Positions 1 to 5,455 of a DNA stretch of 5,455 nucleotides are shown here, piece after piece. How positions within the stretch are numbered: position 1 is the stretch's first letter; every line of letters starts with the position of its first letter. Source of the stretch: Burkholderiales bacterium (GTDB lineage: Bacteria; Pseudomonadota; Gammaproteobacteria; Burkholderiales; Chitinimonadaceae); contig JAFAKZ010000437.1 of assembly GCA_019234745.1 (NCBI GenBank), positions 1 through 5,455 of the forward strand, read 5' to 3'. Made by a program: the position numbers and the translations under genes. The notes beneath the pieces are model-generated. The model saw only the letters and a program-made list of their open reading frames with translations, was not told the origin of the DNA and searched no databases.

Positions 1-1
1 G

Positions 2-2140
2 GGCGCCCAGACCGGCGCGAGCGAAGTGATCGAAGTGTCTGCCAAGCGCGGTACGGCATCTGCCGTGGCCCCGACGCAGGCGAATCTTGAGGCGACGCAG
101 CCGGAATCCATCATCTCGCGCTCCTTCATCGAGGAAATGGTCGCCCCGACGGGCAACTACAACACCATCATCGGCATCGCCCCGAGCGCGGCCACGCAGC
201 CGTCGCCGAACGGCCCCGGCCTCGCTGACACGAAGACGACCCTGCGCGGCTTCCAGGACAACCAGTACAACGTGACCTGGGACGGTATCCCATTCGGCGA
301 CACGAACGACCCGTCGCACCACTCGACGTCCTACTTCCCCGCCTCCGTCATCGGCGGCGCCTCGGTCGAGCGCGGCCCCGGCGGCGCCAGCACACTCGGC
401 CAGGCCACCTACGGCGGTTCGGTCAACCTGTACTCCAAGGTGCCGGCAGCGGTCGAGTCGGCCGAAGTGTTCGGCTCCTACGGTAGCTGGAACACGCGCC
501 TGCTAGGTGCTTCCTTTGAGAGCGGTCGCGGTGCCAGCGGTCAGGGCCCGACGTTGCAGGTGACGGCGCAGGACCTGCATAGCGATGGCTACCTGACCTA
601 CAACACGATCGCCAGTGACAACATCGTCGTCAAGTTCCAGACCAAGATCGGCGAGTCCACCCGCCTGACTGTGTTCGGCACCTATGGTGATGTGCAGACG
701 GGCGTGACCGACAATGCTTCTGGCGCCACGCAGCAGCAGGCTGCGCTGTTCGGCCAGAACTACAGCATGAACAACGATCCGACCAGCCAGGGCTACTATG
801 GCTACAACCACGTGCACAAGCGTACCGACATGGAATATGTGCGCTTGCAAAGCTCGCTGGGTGGTGGCTGGGAAGTCGACAACAACATCTACTCCTACTA
901 CTACGACAACAAGACCATCGCGGGTTACGACCCAACGGGCTATCTGGGCACGGGTGTGCCTATTGCGGCTGGCGCGACACCCGACACGGGCAGCAAGATC
1001 TACGGTGTGAAGTTCAAGAGCGGCGTGCCAGGCTACGACAAGCTCAACCATTACCGCGTGACGGGCGACATCTTCAAGATCACCGACCAAACCAGCGCCG
1101 GCCTGTTCCGTGCCGGCTTGTGGTACGACCACGCCGATACGAACCGCCACAACTTCCTGGAAGACGTGTCGACCGGCACTTACGATACGGACTTCGCGAC
1201 CTATGGCCTGAAGTCGAACCAGAAGTCGGGCTGGAACCAGTATCAGCCGTTCGCCGAGTTCGAGTGGGCCGCGACGCAAGACCTGACGGTGACGCCGGGC
1301 GTGAAGTACATGCACTTCGTGCGTAGCGTGGACGCCATCTACAACCAAGGCTCCAAGGTTGCCGCCGACTTCAGCGAAACCTATACCGATACGCTGCCCT
1401 TCCTGACGGCCAACTACCACCTGGGCAGGCAGGACGCCCTCTATGTGCAGTTCGCCAAGGGCCTGCAAGTGCCGACGCTGGACGAGCTGCAGGTCGCCAC
1501 GCCGGAGAACTCCCCCAAGCCGCAGACGACGACGAACTATCAGTTCGGCTGGGTGCACAAGTCGGCAACGCTGGTGGCCGATGCGGACATCTACTACATC
1601 AACTTCGACAACATGATCGGCACGCAGCAGGATCCGGTGACACACCAGACCGTGTTCCTGAACCAGGGTGGCGCGGTCTACAAGGGTATCGAAGGCGAGC
1701 TGACTTATGTGATGGGCGGTGGCTGGTCCTTCTATGCCAACGGCTCGATCAACCGCGCCAACTACACGGCGAACAACGTCCTTGGCAATTTCGGCGAAGT
1801 ACCCAAGTCGCCGGAATCCACGATGGCTTTCGGCCTGCTCTATAACCAGGGCCCGTGGAATGCATCGGTCGTGTACAAGGACGTGGGCCCGCAGTACGAA
1901 TATGGCGGCAACCCCTCGGCCTACCATATCGCTAGCTTCTCCAACGTCGACCTGAACGCTGCCTATACGATCAACAGTCCAAGCAGCTTCCTAAAGAAGA
2001 CCAAGATCGAATTCAGCGTGTTCAATCTGGGCGACACCCACCATGTGACCTCGATCAGCCAGGGCAACACGCCTGCGCTGGACCAGTTCCAGTGGCAGGC
2101 GCCGCGCAGCTATATGCTGTCGCTGCGGAGCACGTTTTAA
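2..2140 (+). CDS. TonB-dependent outer-membrane receptor, 5'-truncated
   Basis: This is an outer-membrane active transporter that would import a scarce ligand using energy from TonB-ExbB-ExbD. The frame is open to the left edge, so the GTG at 26 is not the real start: 712 residues are visible and the signal peptide is missing. A TonB-box-like segment (EVIEVSA, visible residues 8-14) comes first. The plug domain follows at about residues 38-148, with an RGFQDNQYNVTWDGIPFGD segment, the VERGPG motif (122-127) and GSVNLYSK (139-146), all typical of plug domains. The rest is a barrel rich in alternating aromatic and polar residues, with a late FNLGD motif and a terminal phenylalanine as recognised by the Bam machinery. 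Codon choice is strongly biased, with AAC for most asparagines, which suits a well expressed protein. No siderophore, cobalamin or sugar gene adjoins it, so the ligand is unknown. Family assignment is secure; substrate is not. Confidence 0.95.
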   Translation, partial: GAQTGASEVIEVSAKRGTASAVAPTQANLEATQPESIISRSFIEEMVAPTGNYNTIIGIAPSAATQPSPNGPGLADTKTTLRGFQDNQYNVTWDGIPFGDTNDPSHHSTSYFPASVIGGASVERGPGGASTLGQATYGGSVNLYSKVPAAVESAEVFGSYGSWNTRLLGASFESGRGASGQGPTLQVTAQDLHSDGYLTYNTIASDNIVVKFQTKIGESTRLTVFGTYGDVQTGVTDNASGATQQQAALFGQNYSMNNDPTSQGYYGYNHVHKRTDMEYVRLQSSLGGGWEVDNNIYSYYYDNKTIAGYDPTGYLGTGVPIAAGATPDTGSKIYGVKFKSGVPGYDKLNHYRVTGDIFKITDQTSAGLFRAGLWYDHADTNRHNFLEDVSTGTYDTDFATYGLKSNQKSGWNQYQPFAEFEWAATQDLTVTPGVKYMHFVRSVDAIYNQGSKVAADFSETYTDTLPFLTANYHLGRQDALYVQFAKGLQVPTLDELQVATPENSPKPQTTTNYQFGWVHKSATLVADADIYYINFDNMIGTQQDPVTHQTVFLNQGGAVYKGIEGELTYVMGGGWSFYANGSINRANYTANNVLGNFGEVPKSPESTMAFGLLYNQGPWNASVVYKDVGPQYEYGGNPSAYHIASFSNVDLNAAYTINSPSSFLKKTKIEFSVFNLGDTHHVTSISQGNTPALDQFQWQAPRSYMLSLRSTF
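23..43 (+). other. Probable TonB box of the receptor
   Basis: These bases encode EVIEVSA, which resembles TonB boxes of the D/E-x-(V/I)-x-V-(T/S)-A type. It sits just before the plug domain, where the TonB box is expected. In this family the segment is released into the periplasm on ligand binding and pairs with a TonB strand. The acidic residue at the fourth position, where many boxes carry a hydrophobic one, is a mild deviation. The assignment rests on position and pattern only. Confidence 0.6.
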
Positions 2141-2173
2141 GCACTCTTTACATCTTGGTAATGGAAGGAAGAG

Positions 2174-2202
2174 GGCAGCGGGCATCCGCTGCCTTTTTCT
2201 TT
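2174..2202 (+). terminator. Rho-independent terminator of the receptor gene
   Basis: A perfect 8-bp GC-rich stem (GGCAGCGG at 2174-2181 with CCGCTGCC at 2186-2193) encloses a four-base GCAT loop and is followed at once by TTTTTCTTT (2194-2202). It begins 33 bases after the receptor stop codon. It should end receptor transcription and isolate the downstream operon from read-through. Confidence 0.93.
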
Positions 2203-2234
2203 GCGGTATCGGGCCAGCTTTGCGCATGGCTACC

Positions 2235-2243
2235 TGCTATATT
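2235..2243 (+). promoter_or_regulatory. Candidate extended -10 promoter for the three-gene operon
   Basis: TGCTATATT matches the extended -10 pattern TGnTATAAT at all but one position and lies in the most AT-rich stretch between the terminator and the next gene. A good -35 box is absent: CAGCTT at 2215-2220 is the only element at 17-bp spacing and it is weak, which is tolerated in extended -10 promoters. Transcription would start near 2250 and give a leader of about 39 bases. This is a pattern match only. Confidence 0.5.
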
Positions 2244-2260
2244 TTTCAAAAGCGAACGGG

Positions 2261-2280
2261 CACCCGACGTGGGTGACGTC
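2261..2280 (+). repeat. Two overlapping inverted repeats in the operon leader
   Basis: CACCC (2261-2265) pairs with GGGTG (2271-2275), with GACGT as the loop. GACGT (2266-2270) pairs with ACGTC (2276-2280), with GGGTG as the loop. The two 5-bp hairpins exclude each other in the ordinary hairpin form. The block ends directly against the GGAG ribosome binding site (2281-2284), so it could affect translation start, or be a protein-binding site in DNA. Arms this short also arise by chance. Confidence 0.4.
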
Positions 2281-2284
2281 GGAG
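2281..2284 (+). promoter_or_regulatory. Ribosome binding site of the solute-binding protein gene
   Basis: GGAG lies four bases before the ATG at 2289 and supports that start over in-frame GTG codons further in, such as 2313. The ATG start also supplies the positively charged residues ahead of the signal-peptide core. Confidence 0.6.
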
Positions 2285-2288
2285 CACG

Positions 2289-3095
2289 ATGAGAACAATA
2301 TTGAATAGGGCGGTGGGACATAGGGTGTGGGTGGCAGCTTGCCTGGCGTTCGTGCTTACCCTGCCCGCTTGGGCTGAGAGGATCGGTGCCTGCGCGGACC
2401 AGGCCGAGATGCCGCCGTTCGCCTATCGGGCGCGTGCCGACGGGCATGCGCTGGATCGCGTGGTCGGTGCCAGCGTCGACCTGCTCAAGTGGATAGGCCA
2501 GCCATACCATTGGGACGTGGACGTGCAACTGCTGCCATGGGCGCGCTGCCTCGCTACCGTGTCGGACAAGCAGTTGCAGGTCGCGCTCGACGTCGACAAA
2601 GGCGACGCGGAAGCGAATGGACTCGTGGTCAGCAAGCCTTTCTTCACCATGCACCATGTCTACTTCTATTCGCGCAAGGCGCGGCCAGAGGGCATCAAGC
2701 TGCAGTCGCTGGCGGACCTGCATCATTACCGGGTATGCGGCTTGGGGGGCTATCGCTTCGAGTCCTACGGGATCGATACGCAGCAGGTCGATCGTGGCAC
2801 GGTAGGCTATGAAGAGCTGATCGCCAAGCTGCACGTCGGTCGCTGCGACCTATTCATCGCCTCACGCGAGAGCGTGGGCGGCATGTACCTGATCAATCCG
2901 AAGCTGCGTACCCTGCTGGTAGATGGCAATCTGGTGAGTCAGCCCTTGCCCGGCTCGCCCGAGCATCGCCTGTATTTCGCCGTATCGGCCAAGGCGAGCA
3001 ATGCCAAGGACTTGATTGGCCGGATCGACAGCGGCATCGACCGCGCCGAGCAACAGGGCAAGGTTCAGCAATTCCTGAACAAGTATCTTGAGTAG
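2289..3095 (+). CDS. Periplasmic solute-binding protein, SBP_bac_3-like, stand-alone
   Basis: The 268-residue protein starts with a Sec signal peptide: basic residues R2, R7 and R12, a hydrophobic core at about 14-26, and AWA before a likely cut after residue 29. The mature part fits the two-lobed fold of the SBP_bac_3 family. It has an MPPFAYR segment (41-47) like the family's PPF-Y motif, LPWARCLATV (82-91), SKPFFTMHHVYFYSRK (115-130) at the lobe crossover, CGLGGYRFESYG (150-161), and RCDLFIASRESV (185-196). Length is normal for the family. The arginine that binds the ligand carboxylate in amino-acid binders, usually some ten residues before the S-P-F/Y motif, is not seen; that stretch reads DVDKGDAEANGLVV. 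The ligand may therefore not be a standard amino acid. No permease or ATPase gene adjoins it; it leads an apparent operon. Five of six Asn codons are AAT, unlike the receptor gene. Specificity is unknown. Confidence 0.87.
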   Translation: MRTILNRAVGHRVWVAACLAFVLTLPAWAERIGACADQAEMPPFAYRARADGHALDRVVGASVDLLKWIGQPYHWDVDVQLLPWARCLATVSDKQLQVALDVDKGDAEANGLVVSKPFFTMHHVYFYSRKARPEGIKLQSLADLHHYRVCGLGGYRFESYGIDTQQVDRGTVGYEELIAKLHVGRCDLFIASRESVGGMYLINPKLRTLLVDGNLVSQPLPGSPEHRLYFAVSAKASNAKDLIGRIDSGIDRAEQQGKVQQFLNKYLE

Positions 3096-3115
3096 CGCAA
3101 CTGGCGCATCGTCGT

Positions 3116-3121
3116 AGGAGG
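3116..3121 (+). promoter_or_regulatory. Ribosome binding site that favours the GTG start at 3126
   Basis: AGGAGG is a near-perfect Shine-Dalgarno sequence. Its spacing to GTG 3126 is four bases, short but usable, whereas the ATG at 3138 lies 16 bases away, which is too far. The GTG start also adds an arginine to a signal peptide that would otherwise lack any positive charge. Confidence 0.7.
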
Positions 3122-3125
3122 GGGC

Positions 3126-4235
3126 GTGGTCGAACGAATGTCCGCCGTATTGATGGTTGCGGCAATGCTGATGCTGGTGCTGCCGGCGCGGGCCGACGAC
3201 GGGCCAGCCCTGCCCGCGCGTGCGCCGCAGCCCATGGTCGCGCTCAATGGCTTCGGCACACTGGGCCTCACGCAATCGCCCGAGCGGCGGGCCGACTATA
3301 CCTTCGACAACCTGCAGCCGACGGGGGCGGGGCGGTCGAACGAGTTGACCTTCTACGTCGATACGCGCTTGGGCCTGCAACTGACGGGCCATATCGGAGA
3401 CCAGTGGTCCGCCGTGGTCCAGATGGTCAGCGAATATCGTCCCAACGGCAGCTACGAACCCTTCATCAGTTGGGCCAACGTCAAGTATGCGGTGACGCCG
3501 GACTTCAGCCTGCGCCTGGGGCGCATCTCACTACCGAGCTTCCTCGAGTCTGACTCGCGCCGCGTGGGCTACAGCAATATCACGGCGCGCCCGCCCATCG
3601 AGGTGTACAGGTTGCTGGCGCTGAAGGAAAGCGACGGGGTGGACGCCGCTTACCGTTGGCATATCGATGGCGCGACCAATACCACGACTGTGTTGTACGG
3701 CCATGCAGCAGTGACCAATACGAGCGAGGTTACCGTCCACTCTACCAAGGTGGCCGGCATATTCGATACCGTCGAGTTCGAGCGCGCCACCCTGCACGCA
3801 GCCTACCAAGTACGCGACGTTGACAACCAGCGGCCGCCGTTGGGTCGTTTCATGTCGCTGGGCGCTAGCTACGACCCGGGCGAGTGGTTTGCGTCCAGCG
3901 AGTGGGTCAAGGTAGTCAATTTCAGCGGCAAGGGTGTCAAGGCGACGCGCGTGGGCTGGTACGTGAACGCCGGCAAGCGCTTCGGCCTGTTCTCGCCTTA
4001 TGCCACCGTATCCGAACTGCTGCCCACCACCAATACGGGCGTCACCCCGATCGGCCAGCGCACCTTCGCCAGCGGCGTGCGTTGGGACGTGATGCGCAAT
4101 GTCGACCTAAAGGCGCAATGGGACGATATCCGGCTGGCTGACCATTCCTATGGCACCTTGCAGAACACGTTGCCGACCATGCCGAAAGGCGGTCGCGTGA
4201 ATGTCTACAGTGTCATGGCGGATTTCATCTTCTGA
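3126..4235 (+). CDS. Porin-like outer-membrane beta-barrel protein
   Basis: The 369-residue product begins with a signal peptide (MVER, hydrophobic core about 5-20, ARA before a likely cut after residue 23). The mature protein has no cysteine and is built of alternating hydrophobic and polar strands such as ELTFYVDTRLGLQLTG (73-88), WSAVVQMVSEY (94-104), FSLRLGRISLPSF (127-139) and a last strand VNVYSVMADFIF (358-369). That last strand ends in phenylalanine, the hallmark of barrels inserted by the Bam complex. An LRLGRISLPSF segment followed by an arginine-containing stretch resembles porins in which strand 4 leads into an inward loop. Length suits a porin of about 16 strands. It sits between two periplasmic binding-protein genes, so it may admit their ligand. 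The start is GTG, chosen from the ribosome binding site and signal peptide. Which solute passes cannot be told; a non-porin barrel is possible. Confidence 0.82.
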   Translation: MVERMSAVLMVAAMLMLVLPARADDGPALPARAPQPMVALNGFGTLGLTQSPERRADYTFDNLQPTGAGRSNELTFYVDTRLGLQLTGHIGDQWSAVVQMVSEYRPNGSYEPFISWANVKYAVTPDFSLRLGRISLPSFLESDSRRVGYSNITARPPIEVYRLLALKESDGVDAAYRWHIDGATNTTTVLYGHAAVTNTSEVTVHSTKVAGIFDTVEFERATLHAAYQVRDVDNQRPPLGRFMSLGASYDPGEWFASSEWVKVVNFSGKGVKATRVGWYVNAGKRFGLFSPYATVSELLPTTNTGVTPIGQRTFASGVRWDVMRNVDLKAQWDDIRLADHSYGTLQNTLPTMPKGGRVNVYSVMADFIF

Positions 4236-4247
4236 CGGGGGCACGAC

Positions 4248-4676
4248 ATGTACCTGCCAACCCGTCTCCGCATCTTGCTGGCCGTGCTTCTCCTCGGCAG
4301 CGTTTGTGCGCATGCCGACATCGTCGTCGTAGTCTCCGCCAAGAGCGCGGTGACCAGCCTGACGCAGGACCAGGTGGCCGACATCTTCATGGGCCGGGCG
4401 GCGGCCTTCCCCGGCGGCGGCGCAGCGGTGCCTGTCGACCAGCGCGAGGGCTCGCCCGTGCGCAACGACTTCTACGAGGCGATCAGCGGCAAGGCCCTGC
4501 CGCAAATGAAGGCCTACTGGGCACGCATGCTGTTCACCGGGCGCGGCCAGCCGCCAGTGGAGGTGGGGGACAGTGGCGAGGTCAAGCACTTGGTGGCGGG
4601 TAATAGCAAGCTGATCGCCTATATCGACCGTGCTGCGCTCGACAACAGCGTCAAGGTGGTGTTCACCTTGCACTGA
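4248..4676 (+). CDS. Short PstS-like periplasmic binding protein
   Basis: The 142-residue product has a signal peptide (basic R6 and R8, hydrophobic core 9-19, AHA before a likely cut after residue 23), giving a mature form of about 119 residues. The segment SLTQDQVADIFMGR (37-50) matches the hallmark of PstS-like proteins, in which this helix precedes the IF-G turn. A later SGEVKHLVAG...IAYID part (109-127) matches the end of one lobe of that fold. True PstS proteins run to roughly 320-350 residues, so this carries about one domain only. Similar short proteins annotated as phosphate-binding exist in proteobacteria, often beside a porin-like gene, as here; phosphate binding is not shown. C20 does not sit in a lipobox, since valine precedes it. 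The gene starts 12 bases after the barrel gene, with only a G-rich stretch (4237-4241) as ribosome binding site. Confidence 0.8.
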   Translation: MYLPTRLRILLAVLLLGSVCAHADIVVVVSAKSAVTSLTQDQVADIFMGRAAAFPGGGAAVPVDQREGSPVRNDFYEAISGKALPQMKAYWARMLFTGRGQPPVEVGDSGEVKHLVAGNSKLIAYIDRAALDNSVKVVFTLH

Positions 4677-4697
4677 GCGATGCAGGTCGCCGCAATG

Positions 4698-4731
4698 AAA
4701 AAGGGCCACGCAGCAAGCCGCGCGGCCCCTT
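4698..4731 (-). terminator. Terminator of the oxygenase gene, possibly bidirectional
   Basis: GGGCC (4703-4707) pairs with GGCCC (4724-4728) and CGC (4709-4711) with GCG (4720-4722), with one A/C mismatch between and an eight-base loop. Read on the minus strand the stem is followed by TTTTT (complement of 4698-4702), which suits termination of the gene whose stop codon ends at 4748. On the plus strand the trailing sequence is only CTTGTT, so it may also work, less well, for the three-gene operon. Confidence 0.8.
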
Positions 4732-4747
4732 GTTCCAATGCGCACGA

Positions 4748-5455
4748 TCAGACGGCGTTGTAGGTCTTGTAGAAGCTGGTGAACTCGTTATCGAACACGA
4801 AGTTCGTGAATGACATGGTGCACGATACATCCAGCCCTTCCACGAAGTGCCAATTGCCCACCGGCAGGAACAGGATTTCGCCTGGGCTCAGGATGACTTC
4901 CTGCACGGTGGCGTCGCGCATGGCGGGGAATTGGTCGTAGTCGATCTTGCAGCCGTCCACCGGCGTGAAGCAGTGCAGGTGGTTGTAGGTACGCGGCAAC
5001 TCGCTCGACGGGATCATCAGCACGCGCTTGCGGCCGATCACCTGCGCCATGAAGTTATTGGTCAGGTCATGGTGGAAGGGTGTGATCGTGCCCGCCGGCC
5101 CGAGCCAGAAAAAGCCCTCGCTTGGATCCTCGCCCTTGAGGTATTCCGGAATCTGGATGATGTCCTGCCACAACTCGCGGATCGCCTGCTTGTTGTGGCC
5201 GGAGTTATTGGCCGTCATATAGAAGTCGTTGGTGACGCCGGCCGCGCGCACCATGTCGATATATTCGCCAAAACGCATCTTGCGCTTGTGCTTGGGGCCG
5301 TTGATCTCAAAGTTCGGGTCGCTAGTACGGCCGAACTGGACTTCCACTTCGCGCTCGCCCACTTGTGCGGCGAAGTAGTCGAGGCTCCATTTCTCCATGG
5401 CGGGCCAGTCGTCCATCATGCCGGTGATGATGACGGGCTTGCTCTGCGAATAGAA
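4748..5455 (-). CDS. Cupin_8/JmjC-fold Fe(II)/2-oxoglutarate oxygenase, FIH-like, 5'-truncated
   Basis: The frame is open to the right edge. Twelve codons lie upstream of the ATG at 5419 and read FYSQSKPVIITG, which continues into MMDDWPAMEKW. This is the usual N-terminal PVII-G...W-PA motif of the family, so that ATG is internal and the true start is outside. In the 235 visible residues, TPFHHD supplies the HxD iron ligands H128 and D130, and NWHFVEG the distal histidine H203. T125, N134 (in TNNF) and K143 (in GRKRVLMIP) match positions that in human FIH contact 2-oxoglutarate or lie in the active site (T196, N205, K214). An active protein hydroxylase or small-molecule oxygenase is therefore likely, acting in the cytoplasm as no export signal is visible. 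Such genes occur near TonB receptors in some proteobacteria, but here the intervening operon points the other way. The substrate is unknown. Confidence 0.9.
   Translation of the reverse strand, partial: FYSQSKPVIITGMMDDWPAMEKWSLDYFAAQVGEREVEVQFGRTSDPNFEINGPKHKRKMRFGEYIDMVRAAGVTNDFYMTANNSGHNKQAIRELWQDIIQIPEYLKGEDPSEGFFWLGPAGTITPFHHDLTNNFMAQVIGRKRVLMIPSSELPRTYNHLHCFTPVDGCKIDYDQFPAMRDATVQEVILSPGEILFLPVGNWHFVEGLDVSCTMSFTNFVFDNEFTSFYKTYNAV

Larger units (their letters stand above)
2289..4676 (+). other. Probable three-gene operon of exported proteins
   Basis: Three plus-strand genes are separated by only 30 and 12 bases, with no terminator or clear promoter between them. A strong terminator precedes the group and a convergent gene follows. 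All three products carry signal peptides: two periplasmic binding proteins of different families flank an outer-membrane barrel protein. No cytoplasmic or inner-membrane component is encoded within the group. Co-transcription is inferred from spacing. Confidence 0.75.

Noticed and set aside
503..1927. A 474-codon open frame on the minus strand inside the TonB receptor gene
   Set aside because: It is fully antisense to a gene with clear plug and barrel motifs. Its translation is a Val/Arg/His-rich string without recognisable motifs, the pattern expected when a GC-biased gene is read backwards.
2092..2292. A 66-codon plus-strand open frame spanning the receptor's end and the intergenic region
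   Set aside because: It crosses the perfect terminator, overlaps the end of the receptor gene and has no motif or ribosome binding site I can see.
2148..2834. A 228-codon minus-strand open frame over the terminator and the solute-binding protein gene
   Set aside because: It runs across a clear terminator and promoter region and mirrors a recognisable gene. No motif is visible in the product.
4305..4307. Lipoprotein cysteine in the mini-PstS signal peptide
   Set aside because: The residues before C20 are G-S-V; a lipobox needs Gly, Ala or Ser directly before the cysteine, and a good AHA cleavage site follows.
4107..4745. A 212-codon minus-strand open frame over the mini-PstS gene
   Set aside because: It would start within the convergent terminator region, is His/Arg-rich without motifs, and is explained as the reverse of two genes with signal peptides and family motifs.
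5417..5419. ATG as the start of the FIH-like oxygenase
   Set aside because: The frame stays open upstream to the edge and encodes the conserved PVIITG part of the family's N-terminal motif, so this methionine is internal.
1..5455. Mobile element, CRISPR, tRNA/rRNA or attachment site
   Set aside because: I saw no transposase or integrase motifs, spaced direct repeats, long terminal inverted repeats or RNA-gene signatures; the non-coding space is limited to four short gaps.

Overview
The window looks like chromosomal DNA of a moderately high-GC Gram-negative bacterium, most likely a beta- or gammaproteobacterium. This rests on a TonB-dependent outer-membrane receptor, a second outer-membrane barrel protein, Sec-exported periplasmic binding proteins, GC-rich third codon positions and Rho-independent terminators. 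I cannot place the genus from sequence alone. I see no tRNA, rRNA, insertion sequence, CRISPR array or phage gene.

Layout, left to right. (1) Bases 2-2140, plus strand: the mature part of a TonB-dependent receptor. Its start and signal peptide lie left of the window. A perfect hairpin terminator follows. (2) Bases 2141-2288: an intergenic region with that terminator, a plausible extended -10 promoter and two overlapping short inverted repeats just before a ribosome binding site. (3) Bases 2289-4676, plus strand: three tightly spaced genes for exported proteins, probably one operon. They encode a solute-binding protein of the SBP_bac_3 type, a porin-like outer-membrane barrel protein and a very short PstS-like binding protein. 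No inner-membrane permease or ATPase is present. (4) Bases 4677-4747: a convergent intergenic gap with a terminator best suited to the minus-strand gene. (5) Bases 4748-5455, minus strand: the C-terminal part of a cupin_8/JmjC-fold Fe(II)/2-oxoglutarate oxygenase. It resembles the asparaginyl hydroxylase FIH and keeps all the main catalytic residues. Its start lies beyond the right edge.

How they may work together. All three operon products carry export signals, so the operon appears to serve the envelope: a barrel in the outer membrane and two ligand-binding proteins in the periplasm. Without a transporter this suggests either ligand capture feeding a system elsewhere in the genome, or ligand sensing. 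That is inference. The receptor and the oxygenase are separate transcription units, and no functional link to the operon can be shown from this window.

The most unusual points are the transporter-less exported trio, the single-domain size of the PstS-like protein, the apparent loss of the ligand-carboxylate arginine in the solute-binding protein, the alternative-hairpin leader, and the catalytically complete FIH-like oxygenase of unknown substrate.
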